From NCBI RefSeq assembly GCF_028745505.1, contig NZ_JAQZZL010000002.1:62001-126000 (forward strand): a stretch of 64,000 nt of DNA, in the 5' to 3' direction. Each line of letters starts with the position of its first letter. Positions within the stretch are counted from its first letter, which is position 1. The stretch comes from Lentisphaera marina. GTDB taxonomy: Bacteria; Verrucomicrobiota; Lentisphaeria; Lentisphaerales; Lentisphaeraceae. Below, in pieces: positions 1 through 8,262 of the stretch. The notes under the pieces are model-generated. The model was not told the DNA's origin. It saw only the letters and a list, made by a program, of their open reading frames with translations, and searched no databases. Position numbers and translations under genes: made by a program.

Positions 1-371
1 AGTGCGTCGATAGCGGCACCAACTGCAACTGGCTTGTAGCCATATTTCTTTTCGAAGGCATCCATTTCAGAAGACTTCATAGCGCGGCTCATGGGAGCGA
101 GCTGAGAAAGACCTTGAGTCAATGCTGGAGGTGCAGTAGAAGAACCTTTGCCTTCAACTTCAAATTTTACGTTTGGGTATTTGCGCTGGAAGCTTTCGCT
201 CCAGAGAGCCATCATATTGTTAAGTGTGTCAGAACCAACTGAGTTGATTTTGCCGGAGAGTGAGCTAACCGGCTGATATTCTTTAAGGTTCTTGTCAACA
301 GTTGAAGCAGTGGCAGTCGCCATTGTGATAGCAGCCGCTGTGAAAGCGATTGTTTTTTTAAGGAGTTTCAT
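1..371 (-). CDS. pstS: PstS-like phosphate-binding protein, N-terminal part
   Basis: Partial gene that runs off the left edge; the ATG is at 369-371 on the minus strand. The visible ~123 residues begin with a signal peptide (MKLLKKTIAFTAAAITMA) and continue with GSDTLNNMM and EGKGSSTAPPAL, followed by APMSRAMK. These motifs match the substrate-binding (PBP) domain of periplasmic phosphate ABC transporter proteins, in which the conserved GSD and the G-S-S/T loop contact phosphate. Expected role: capture of inorganic phosphate in the periplasm and delivery to PstCAB, which would lie to the left of the window. A well-formed Pho box lies about 100 bp upstream, supporting induction by phosphate limitation. 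The family is secure; whether it is the transporter PstS or a related phosphate-binding paralogue cannot be decided from the N-terminus alone. Confidence 0.85.
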   Translation of the reverse strand, partial: MKLLKKTIAFTAAAITMATATASTVDKNLKEYQPVSSLSGKINSVGSDTLNNMMALWSESFQRKYPNVKFEVEGKGSSTAPPALTQGLSQLAPMSRAMKSSEMDAFEKKYGYKPVAVGAAIDA

Positions 372-793
372 ATTCGTTCCTGTATTTTGTATTAGTTAGT
401 TTTTGTTTATGATGCTCACAGTTTACTGGATTTGAAAACTTTATCAAAAGTCGATTGGTTTAAGACCAATTAAACTTATGTTAACCTAGTGTTAAGATGG
501 TGGTCGTGTAAGTTTAAAGTATTTGTTATAAGTCACTTAAGTATTAAATAATCTGGTAAAATCTATCCTCTTTTCTAGTGATTCAGGTGTTCTTTTATTT
601 GCTAAAAACAAAGGGGATCATGTTTTGCGCTCTTCGCAGAGCCTATGTAAGCCCCATTTGACGTCATGAACTCTTTCATTTAGTAAGACCAAACACAAAT
701 AGCGGGATTTTATTACGATAATAAAATTAGGCGCAGTATAGTTTGTTCTATATAGAAAGAGAATTGAAACTGTAATGAAGGTTTAATGCACTT
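372..793. other. Intergenic region between pstS-like and mscS-like genes
   Basis: A 422-bp divergent spacer. Apart from the Pho box at 468-495, it contains one imperfect copy (625-639) of the TTGCG-N5-CGCAA palindrome that recurs across the window. A weak Shine-Dalgarno sequence (AAGG near 778) precedes the mscS-like start. I see no small ORF with a convincing ribosome-binding site. Confidence 0.4.
468..495 (-). promoter_or_regulatory. Pho box (three 11-bp-phased repeats)
   Basis: Read on the minus strand, toward the pstS-like gene, the region holds CTTAACA-N4-GTTAACA-N4-TTTAATT: three 7-bp direct repeats with 11-bp periodicity (plus-strand cores at 490-495, 479-484 and 468-473). This is the layout bound by PhoB/PhoP-type response regulators. 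It sits about 97 bp from the start codon. A 6-bp inverted repeat, ATTGGT/ACCAAT (454-470), overlaps its proximal end. The two perfect TTAACA hexamers make the call strong; the regulator itself is not in the window. Confidence 0.7.
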
Positions 794-1615
794 ATGGCTG
801 AATATGTTCACATCCCGATTATTTTATTTTTAGCATGCCTGCTTTCACATTTATGTAAGCGTGGCTTTACGGCTTTAATTGACCGTGGAGTGAAAACGCT
901 AAAAATTGAATCAACAAATTACTATTTCATTAGAAATGGGGTGAGTTTTGTCATCTACATGGTTGCCTTTGCAATCATTTTTAAAAGAACTCCGGGCTTG
1001 TCGGGTTTAGGAACAACCATCTTTGCTTCGGCAGGTATTATTGCTGCGGCAGTTGGCTTCGCGGGTAAAGAGGCAATGTCGAACATCGTCAGTGGCATTT
1101 TCATCATTATGTTTAAACCCTTTCGAGTGGGGGATTTCCTCGAATTGGATCCACAAACACGCGGAAAAGTCGAGGATATCACCATGCGTCACACGGTCTT
1201 AGCAGACATCAATAACCGCCGTATTCTTATTCCGAATTCAGTGATTAGTGCCAATGCAGTGGTGAATTTCGATATTTCAGATGAAAAGATTCGCTACAAC
1301 TTCAAAGTTTCAGTAGCCTATGAATCTGACTTTGAATTAGCCATGAAAATCATTAAGGATTATCTCGAAAATCGAGATGAGGTGCTGAGCTTACAAGAGC
1401 CTCAAGCCGATGGCACGATTCCACCTAAAGTGAATGTTTTTGTTTCAGAGCTAGGTGAATCGGGCATTTTATTAAGAGCTGACTTTTGGACGGAAGACTT
1501 TGGCAAAGCTTTAGAAGTCTCCCGAGACTTAAACAAATACGTGCTCTTGAGTTTTAGGGAAAACGACATCGAAATCCCTTATCCACATCGAACGGTCCTA
1601 AATAAGCAAGCTTAA
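794..1615 (+). CDS. MscS-family mechanosensitive ion channel
   Basis: 273 residues, the size of a minimal MscS channel. Residues 1-90 form hydrophobic segments. They are followed by a glycine/alanine-rich pore helix (ASAGIIAAAVGFAGKEAMSN) and the beta-domain signature of the family, FKPFRVGDFLEL...G.VEDI..RHTVL...NNRRILIPNS. The pore-lining TM3 and the adjoining cytoplasmic beta barrel are therefore both present. Role: opens under membrane tension to release solutes on hypo-osmotic shock, in the inner membrane. The ATG at 794 has an AAGG about 12 bp upstream. The gene stands alone between a divergent phosphate gene and a pseudogene fragment. Ion selectivity and true gating stimulus cannot be read from the sequence. 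Confidence 0.9.
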   Translation: MAEYVHIPIILFLACLLSHLCKRGFTALIDRGVKTLKIESTNYYFIRNGVSFVIYMVAFAIIFKRTPGLSGLGTTIFASAGIIAAAVGFAGKEAMSNIVSGIFIIMFKPFRVGDFLELDPQTRGKVEDITMRHTVLADINNRRILIPNSVISANAVVNFDISDEKIRYNFKVSVAYESDFELAMKIIKDYLENRDEVLSLQEPQADGTIPPKVNVFVSELGESGILLRADFWTEDFGKALEVSRDLNKYVLLSFRENDIEIPYPHRTVLNKQA

Positions 1616-1649
1616 ACAAATCTTCTTTTCCACAGTTAATAAGCCAAAT

Positions 1650-1757
1650 TTATTTCTTTTTTTTGGGCTTAGGTGGTTTTGTTAAGCTGAGTTCTTCAAT
1701 GGTGTAGGGTTTAGTTCTACGTTTTGACCAGCCTCTAATTTTTGCGGTTTCCGCAAT
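1650..1757 (-). pseudogene. Isolated copy of the 3' end of the PVC cytochrome gene
   Basis: The minus strand reads I-A-E-T-A-K-I-R-G-W-S-K-R-R-T-K-P-Y and continues to a K-rich tail and stop, almost identical to the last ~35 codons of the complete gene at 8263-10848. DNA identity is high over about 105 bp. The copy begins, in coding direction, exactly at the TTGCG-N5-CGCAA palindrome (1742-1756) and stops matching one base beyond it. No start codon or promoter is attached, so it is a remnant. It lies in the same orientation as the intact gene, 6.6 kb away. Confidence 0.9.
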
Positions 1758-1861
1758 ACTTAGAATTAAGCCCGGCAGTTGATTTATTTATAGAGATTGA
1801 ATTGAGCGCTATAATTTATTAAGGTATAAGTTTTAATAAGTTTATTTTTAAGGATTTAGTT

Positions 1862-3478
1862 ATGATGATACACAAAAATTATGTTCAGGTTTTGATTTTT
1901 TTGTTTTTTCTAACTGACTTCTCAAGAGCTATATACGGTAAAGAACCTTCGTTATTAACAGGTACCTTTAGTGACACGCTTACATTTAATAATGATTTGA
2001 GTATGAAGTTCACGGCTCGAGTACCCATGAAACTTCCGAGGGGAAAAATACTTGGCCTCATACTTGTTTTTCATCCACATGGTGGAAACGAAAGCTCGAT
2101 GATTAATTGGCCAACAAAAACATTTTTGGAACGACAGAAAGTCCTAGATGAATATGTCATTATTGGACTGAAATCGAGCGGTCCCCAAGCCTATAAAGAA
2201 TATTTAGGAGATTGGGAAGTTGCTGACCATGAGCCATCATATAAAGTCTTTCAGTGGGCTATGAAAAACTACCCAATTGATCCGCGTCGAGTACACATAA
2301 TGGGTTGGTCTAGAGGTGGTTTCATGGTTACACGTTTTATATGGGATAATCTAAAAGATTTTGCTTCTGTCACTGCATATGCAGGTGCCTATAGTTCAGA
2401 TTGGACTAAAACGTCCCTTGGAGGGTATCCAAAACAAGATTGGGTCAAACTAAAATGGAAAGACGGTGTAGTCAATGGTGAATGGACAGGGAAAAGATTT
2501 GATTATGATATGAGCTTTTTGGATAAGTCATTTAGGAATCATTTACTAAAATACGGTATTCAAAATAAAATTATTATATTGGACTATTTTCCTGAGTTTT
2601 ACCACGTTCATGGTAGTAGTGACTATGTAATTGACGTAAATCTTTCACGTTGTTACACTGATGAATTGGCGAGTAAAGGAATTAGTTATATTTACCGCGA
2701 ACTTAAAGATGTAAACCACGCAGGAGTTTTCCAAGGAGAGCCTGTTAATATGCTCGTCAATGATGACGTTTTTAGCAGGATTCATGCTACGCGAAATAAA
2801 ATCATTCCACTTAATAAAGTTGAATTGGGTAGACTACATTTCATGAAGGCAAATATAAGTGAGATGGATCTTGTTAAAGCTCAAAAATACATTAAAGAAG
2901 CCGCTCGTATTGGTGGGCCTCTTGCGGGTGAGGCGCTGATTAAGGCTTTTGACTCCAAAAATGAGAAGGTTAGAATAGCTGCTTTAACGAGCGCTTATTC
3001 GACGATTTATGGAGCCGCTTTTATCGAAAAACTTGGAGAAATTATTACGGATAAAGATTCGGTGTGGAGTAAGGATTTCAGGTTTAATGCCTGCCATGTT
3101 TTGGGACGTTATGTAAAATGGCGTCAGTTCAATGCCAAAGAAATTTTGATAAATTCAGTTTTAGATAGATCTCTAAGTCAGTACATAAGGTTTCAGTTGA
3201 TTACGGCATTATCGAAGACATATGAAATGATGACCTTAGGGAACATGTATGACGACCGGGAGGTCGTAGAGACACTAATCAAGCTTCTAGATGATTCAGA
3301 TCAGGGAGTGCGCGGATATGCTCATATGATTCTTGTGAAAGGTACAGATGGGAAAGGCAGGTTTGGCTATAATGCAGCTGCAAATTCATCTCAGCGTCAG
3401 GGAGCTATAAAGCTATGGCAAGATTGGGCCAAGAAAGTTACAGTACCTTTACTTTCCAAAGACTCTGTAAAAAAGTGA
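1862..3478 (+). CDS. Secreted alpha/beta-hydrolase (esterase-like) with C-terminal helical repeats
   Basis: 538 residues. An N-terminal signal peptide (hydrophobic VLIFLFFLTDF) precedes an alpha/beta-hydrolase domain of roughly residues 40-310. GWSRGG (nucleophile elbow G-x-S-x-G) supplies the likely catalytic Ser, and HVHGSSDYVIDVNLS plus KDVNHAGVF the probable acid and His. The fold resembles poly(3-hydroxybutyrate) depolymerase or feruloyl-esterase-type enzymes. Residues ~330-520 are helical with HEAT-like repeats (KVRIAALTSAY, QGVRGYAHMIL), which are common in exported PVC proteins. It probably de-esterifies polysaccharide outside the cytoplasm, fitting the sulfatase and beta-helix genes that follow on the other strand. 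The substrate is unknown. AAGGA lies about 9 bp upstream of the first ATG. Confidence 0.7.
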   Translation: MMIHKNYVQVLIFLFFLTDFSRAIYGKEPSLLTGTFSDTLTFNNDLSMKFTARVPMKLPRGKILGLILVFHPHGGNESSMINWPTKTFLERQKVLDEYVIIGLKSSGPQAYKEYLGDWEVADHEPSYKVFQWAMKNYPIDPRRVHIMGWSRGGFMVTRFIWDNLKDFASVTAYAGAYSSDWTKTSLGGYPKQDWVKLKWKDGVVNGEWTGKRFDYDMSFLDKSFRNHLLKYGIQNKIIILDYFPEFYHVHGSSDYVIDVNLSRCYTDELASKGISYIYRELKDVNHAGVFQGEPVNMLVNDDVFSRIHATRNKIIPLNKVELGRLHFMKANISEMDLVKAQKYIKEAARIGGPLAGEALIKAFDSKNEKVRIAALTSAYSTIYGAAFIEKLGEIITDKDSVWSKDFRFNACHVLGRYVKWRQFNAKEILINSVLDRSLSQYIRFQLITALSKTYEMMTLGNMYDDREVVETLIKLLDDSDQGVRGYAHMILVKGTDGKGRFGYNAAANSSQRQGAIKLWQDWAKKVTVPLLSKDSVKK

Positions 3479-3803
3479 AGGTTTATAAAATTTGAATAAG
3501 ATTCATTCTTTTCAGAACCTAGCAAAAAATGTCTCCCCTTCCAAATCCTCACCACAAAGAGATGAAAGGGGAGACAAAGAGATTTACTTTTTAATTGGTA
3601 TTTTTTATGCTTAAACTTAGCCAATTTACGATAGTAAACGTTTTAAGTTTTGATCAAACTATCATTTTCGCGGTCTCCGTAATAGCCGCCATTATGGTTA
3701 AAGCAACATATGTCTGTTGTGGGTACAGCTGTCCATGTAATCTTTTGAATATTAAGAATTCTGTACCCCAGCTCTAAGTACTAATTAATTATACAGGATT
3801 GCC
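3479..3803. other. Convergent intergenic region with a terminator-like hairpin
   Basis: A 325-bp spacer between convergent genes. It contains a GTCTCCCCTT/AAGGGGAGAC hairpin (3531-3575). The remainder (3576-3803) shows a degenerate palindrome near 3670 but no gene I can support; a 60-codon frame at 3595 has no recognisable features. Confidence 0.35.
3531..3575 (+). terminator. Possible terminator of the esterase gene
   Basis: A 10-bp perfect stem, GTCTCCCCTT/AAGGGGAGAC, with a 25-nt loop, followed by a moderately T-rich run (ATTTACTTTTT). The long loop makes it an atypical intrinsic terminator. Confidence 0.4.
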
Positions 3804-5216
3804 TTATTCACCTCTTGGCCGAGCGTTTTTCTCGATATCAGATTTGAGCTCATCATAGGCCTTCTGGAGTTGGGCAACAACCTCAGGGTATTCTTCAGCC
3901 AGATTGACTTTTTCTGAAACATCCGCTGAGAGCTCGTAGAGTTGTACAGGAGCCTTACTTCGGGGGTCACTTTTCTTGAGCGGTCTCTTTTTTGCTTCGG
4001 CAGCATTAAAAGGGTAATATTTCCACTTTCCACTGCGTACGCAGCCCTCGTTGTAGAGGAGAACATAGTTATCATATGGTGTCTTCGCGTTTGGTAGAGC
4101 TTTCATCAACGGAAGTATATCCTTACCGTCGATCTTGCGATCAGTCGGAACTTTACCTCCTACTATTCCGGCAACAGTTGGCAGGATATCCAAAGTTGTT
4201 GCCATCTCGTTACAGGTTTTACCGGCCGGGATAGATTTGGGCCATCGCATGATACACGGTACGCGAATTCCACCTTCATAAGGAGTTCCTTTCATGCCAC
4301 GCAGGCCACCAGTTGAACCACGGTTTGGGCCGTTATCACTTGTGAAGATCACTAGCGTATTCTCATCCAGTCCAAGCTCCTTTAATGTCTTGAGTATTTC
4401 ACCAGCAGACCAGTCGATCTCCTCCATAACTTTAGCATAGAGGTCTTTTAGTTCGTTCTTACTATTGGTCAGGTCGGGCTCAAAATCTTTTGATACCGCA
4501 ATAGGGTTGTGAGGCATGCTGTGTGGCAGGTAGACGAAGAACGGCTCATCTTTGTGCTTACGAATAAATTTTATTGTTTCCTCTGTATAGCGCTTGGTCA
4601 AGGTCTTTTGGTTAACGGGAAATTCAATAACTTCCCTGTCACGCATCAGCGGTACTTTGTTCTTGTTATTCTTCTTGCTATAGTTATCGAGCTTCTCCTT
4701 TGTCCATCCTTCACGAAGAAGGATGTCTTCGGCCTTAGCCAAATGAGTGTCATAGGTCATATCATTGCTGTAGGGGAGACCATAGTAATAGTCAAAACCC
4801 TGATCGATCGGGAGGTATCCCTTGCGGTGTCCAAGATGCCATTTACCGATACAGGCTGTTGCGTAGCCTTCAGCCTTTAGCATCTCGGCTATCGTTGTCT
4901 CTGAAGGATGAATACCTCCGCTTTCGTTTGGCCATGAAACTTTTGGCATACTGATGCGTTGATAGTGGCAGCCGGTCATAAGTGCGGCGCGGGAACCGGA
5001 GCATTGGGCACAGTTTACGTAGAACTCGGTAAACTTTATTCCTTCGTAAGACATTCGGTCTAGGTGCGGAGTTTTGCCATGCTTAAGCCCAAAGCTACCA
5101 ATGTCGCCTCAACCCTGGTCATCAGTGAAAATGAGAACGATATTTGGCTTGGAACTATCAGCAAATATTGATGTTACACATAAAATTAAGATTGTGATAA
5201 ATGTTAGTTTTTTCAT
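3804..5216 (-). pseudogene. Sulfatase interrupted by an in-frame TGA (codon 36)
   Basis: From the ATG at 5214-5216 the frame reads a signal peptide, then KPNIVLIFTDDQG, a TGA stop (5109-5111), then GDIGSFG and an otherwise intact sulfatase to 3804: 470 sense and stop positions before the terminal codon. Sulfatases carry Trp or Tyr at the stop position, so one TGG-to-TGA change explains it. The start overlaps the upstream beta-helix gene by ATGA, with an AGGAGA Shine-Dalgarno, which fixes the original start. The formylglycine site reads C-S-G-S-R (Cys72) rather than C-x-P-x-R, and TSDNGPNRGS and the C-terminal sulfatase regions are retained. Translation restarting at Met55 would lose the signal peptide and the first metal-binding Asp pair, so the gene is probably inactive. 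A sequencing error is the main alternative. Confidence 0.85.
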
Positions 5217-7261
5217 AATGTTCTCCTTTTTATATCTGGACCGATTTTCATGCCATCAAGGTGCTTTGTCTTATCACTTTTAGATTTAACCACACCGTTC
5301 ACTATCTCGATTAGGTCTTCCTTAGTCTTAATGACTTCATTATTTTGAACTGTTCCGTGCTTTGTGACATTGTCATCAATCTGCCACTTTCGAGAGTTCA
5401 CCAGAACATTGTCGACAACTACATTATGGCGAGGCTCATTTGGAGCATCCTGCTTTAGCGTAAGCAAATACGGAAAGCGGCTTTTCCAAGGCTCTTCTTT
5501 ATAGGGAACCGCAGCAAGGCGCTTCCACATAATACCATTTGGCTTCTTTAACCATGGACGCTTTTTGAGCGCCCAGCCTGTTCCGCGTGAATCGAATCGA
5601 ATCGATCTATTATATGCATTAATGAAAAGGTTGCCTTTTACCGTAAGGTTTCTGCCGCCACCAAGCAGGAAACCGGTTTCAGTCTCACTGATATTGTTGG
5701 TAATGGTTACCCCCGATGACATATCATCCATATAAATGGCTTGGTTGTGCAGCTTTTTAGACCCACCAAGGTCTTTGATATAATTTCCATGAATGAGGTT
5801 CCCGCCATAAGTCCAGTCCCGGCCGCAATAGATCGCGCCAGCATCCGAGGTATCCAGACAAACCCGCTCGATTCTATTGTACATGATATGAATATCATTC
5901 CCTCTGAAAAGAATGGCTGCGTGCGGAGCATCATGAATGTGATTATGCTCAGCAGTCAGCCCCACGCCAGTGCAACGCACCGCGGGGTTGTACGTTTTAT
6001 TCAACCTGCCGAAGTGGTGGATCGTGGAGTTTCGGACATAATGATCGGCAGTTTTCAGCGTTTTGCGGTCTCCTCCAGCAATAAGGACTCCGCTACCGCC
6101 AAACATAGACAGTTCGCATGCATTCACACCGCACTTCCTGCCACCGCTGATGCTGATTGCATGACTTGCACCAAAGCGCATGAGACAATCATCTAAAACC
6201 ACCTCGGTAGAATTCTGGATATCTACGAAAGTAGCCTTGCCATAATCAAAGCTTATTCCCTTAATCACGATATTTTTTGAGTTCTCAATTTTAATGAATG
6301 GGGCGCTCAGTGTGGGGATGATCAGTTCTTTTCTTTCAGATGCAGGCAAATAGATGAAAAGTTTGTTGCATTTATAATCGACTACGTACTCGCTCGGCTG
6401 ATCAAGCTCCTCAATCAGGTTGATCGCGTAGTAGAATCCCCCGGTCATGCCCTTAAGGCCATACTGGGTATTTGAGTCCATCGTGATTGTTTTATTTTCC
6501 GTATCAATCTTACGTACCCGAACGATTTCATCAAACCACTTCTCAGCAAAGTAAGCGTTTAAGTATATGCCTTCGCTGTCATCCCAAACCTCGGGTCTGT
6601 TTTCGACATACTTAAACGTACCCACGTTGTCGTTCTCTAATTCTTTATCGCCAGTTCTGCTGCTTACCATCCCCCCCATGTCCAGTACTTGCCCTACCTT
6701 GGCGTACCCGTTATTTGGCCACCTTGAGAGCTGAAAAGGCTTGCCGCCGACAAATACCTCCGGCCATCCGGCGTAACCTCGAAACCTTTTTTTCCATGAT
6801 TTAGCGGTGATACCAAACTTGGATAGATCGATCGAAACGACTTTGTCTCGACTGCTCTCCGATAGCCGTTTCAATACCTGAGGATCGGAAACCGGCTTCA
6901 AGTTCTCGCTAGTGACCTTTACTCCTCCGGAGAAGTAGACCTCTTCTCCAGGGCACGCCATGATCTGAAGATTCGATACCTTGTTCAGGGAAATACTACG
7001 TTCAAAATTATAGGTTCCCGCCCGGAGAATAATTCGTCCAGTCTTCTTGTCTTCTCCAAGTTTCCCAACCTTCACCAAGGCGTCCTGCAAACTTCCAAAT
7101 GGTGATGCTTTGCTCCCGTTCGCAGAAGTCTTTCCGTCGGGTGAGACGTACAATGTATAGTCCGCCTTGATGAGGCTGCTATCCGGTCCTTTCCTGGCTT
7201 CCGCAGCTATTACCCCAGAAAGTGCAGTGGCAACTAACGCTACTGTAAAAATATTTTTCAT
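5213..7261 (-). CDS. Secreted right-handed parallel beta-helix protein (polysaccharide lyase/hydrolase-like)
   Basis: 682 residues with a signal peptide (FTVALVATALSGVIAAEA). The mature start (YTLYVSPDGKTSANGSKASPFGSLQDAL) is the typical opening of beta-helix glycanases: a dinucleotide-like 'VSPDG..ANG....PF.SLQ.AL' element. Repeated N-x-I/V-x-x-N coils follow in the middle (ENSKNIVIKGISF, HIMYNRIERV, VTITNNISETE), diagnostic of a parallel beta-helix. Such proteins include pectate lyases, alginate and carrageenan-active enzymes and GH141-like enzymes; the exact activity cannot be assigned. It is the first gene of a two-gene unit and overlaps the sulfatase by ATGA, implying coupled translation and joint action on a sulfated glycan. 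Its base composition looks more GC-rich than its neighbours by eye, which suggests acquisition by transfer. Confidence 0.75.
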   Translation of the reverse strand: MKNIFTVALVATALSGVIAAEARKGPDSSLIKADYTLYVSPDGKTSANGSKASPFGSLQDALVKVGKLGEDKKTGRIILRAGTYNFERSISLNKVSNLQIMACPGEEVYFSGGVKVTSENLKPVSDPQVLKRLSESSRDKVVSIDLSKFGITAKSWKKRFRGYAGWPEVFVGGKPFQLSRWPNNGYAKVGQVLDMGGMVSSRTGDKELENDNVGTFKYVENRPEVWDDSEGIYLNAYFAEKWFDEIVRVRKIDTENKTITMDSNTQYGLKGMTGGFYYAINLIEELDQPSEYVVDYKCNKLFIYLPASERKELIIPTLSAPFIKIENSKNIVIKGISFDYGKATFVDIQNSTEVVLDDCLMRFGASHAISISGGRKCGVNACELSMFGGSGVLIAGGDRKTLKTADHYVRNSTIHHFGRLNKTYNPAVRCTGVGLTAEHNHIHDAPHAAILFRGNDIHIMYNRIERVCLDTSDAGAIYCGRDWTYGGNLIHGNYIKDLGGSKKLHNQAIYMDDMSSGVTITNNISETETGFLLGGGRNLTVKGNLFINAYNRSIRFDSRGTGWALKKRPWLKKPNGIMWKRLAAVPYKEEPWKSRFPYLLTLKQDAPNEPRHNVVVDNVLVNSRKWQIDDNVTKHGTVQNNEVIKTKEDLIEIVNGVVKSKSDKTKHLDGMKIGPDIKRRTL

Positions 7262-7392
7262 CTGTTATCACCATATTTTTTTCTATTCTTTGTGAACATC
7301 TCGTGATTTGATCAAAATTCTCATTCTTTTTTAGTCAAAGCAATGGCACTTCTGAATGGCACTTTGTGTCTTCATGAGTATAAATTTATCAA

Positions 7393-8226
7393 CTAGTCTT
7401 CAACTGCGTTCCACGCAGTATAGATGATGTATTGATTCGGGTAGTTATTACCATCAAAAAACCTTTCTGGATGACTCAAAGTACTGGGAAAGGACTGAGG
7501 GCTGACATGTCCGTCGCCATGTAGGTAATTAAGCTTATAGCTTTTTGGGTCATGTGGGAAAAACCCTTTAATTCCACCAAGCAGTCCGTGGGTACTATCT
7601 GCATTAGTAGGGCCATATTTCTCGGTGATGTAGCCTAGAGAGAAAGTTCCCTGAGTGCCACCATTACCAAGTTGGTTCCATTGATTTTGAAATTCAGTCA
7701 TGCTGATGAAGCGTGAAGGTTTGTTTATGTCTGTGACCTTAAGAGACTAAGCTACCTTAGGGGTACTAGCATCTGAGTCATGATTGGTAAAAGCCATCAC
7801 ACCAAGAACTGAAAGGTCATTGCTGTAGTGTCTAGCTACACTGTAAGATTTAAGGACGCGTTTTTCATCAAAATATTGTATATTTGCGGGACATTGGTAG
7901 AGCTCATAAGCTTTGTTTAAATTATCATCTTGCTGAAAGCTACTGGCTAACATATCCGCTTCAGTTAAGTTACGACCATCATAAACTCCTAAAAGATCAT
8001 CCCATGAAACATTATCATTCTCATCTTTTCCTGCTGGAAAGTATCCATTGTTATCTCCCTGATATAGGATAAACGCAAAGCCGATTTGCTTTTGCTGGTT
8101 CATGCAGACTGCAGTTCTTGATACTTGTCTCGCTTTTTTTAAGCTTGGAACAAGCAGGGTGAAAAGAATGGCTATAATTGCAATGACCACTAAGAGTTCA
8201 ATTATGGTGAATGTTTTTTTATTCAT
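7393..8226 (-). pseudogene. Pseudopilin-like protein interrupted by an in-frame TAG
   Basis: Two open pieces, 7747-8226 and the continuation to 7393, lie in the same frame and are separated only by TAG at 7747-7749. The N-terminus (KKTFTIIELLVVIAIIAILFTLLVPSLKKAR) is a type IV pilin-like leader and transmembrane helix. After the stop, K-P-S-R-F-I-S-M-T-E and the terminal KLNYLHGDGHVS motif match the intact paralogue at 12013-12846. In that paralogue the stop position is Trp (FGWSIKYTKI), so TGG-to-TAG is the simplest explanation. The intact family member is about 277 residues, like the rebuilt length here. It lies 36 bp downstream of the cytochrome gene in the direction of transcription and was probably co-transcribed with it. 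Confidence 0.85.
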
Positions 8227-8262
8227 GAAAGTTCTCCGCTTATTTATTAGGAAAAAGGTGGC

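Noticed and set aside
3595-3777. 60-codon plus-strand frame after the esterase terminator
   Set aside because: No ribosome-binding site, no membrane or domain features, and it lies in a spacer between convergent genes.
5109-5111. In-frame TGA in the sulfatase as selenocysteine or as a reassigned Trp codon
   Set aside because: TGA is used as a normal stop for several genes here (for example the antitoxin at 21700-21702), no SECIS-like hairpin is evident, and the position is normally Trp/Tyr, not Cys. Mutation or sequencing error is simpler.
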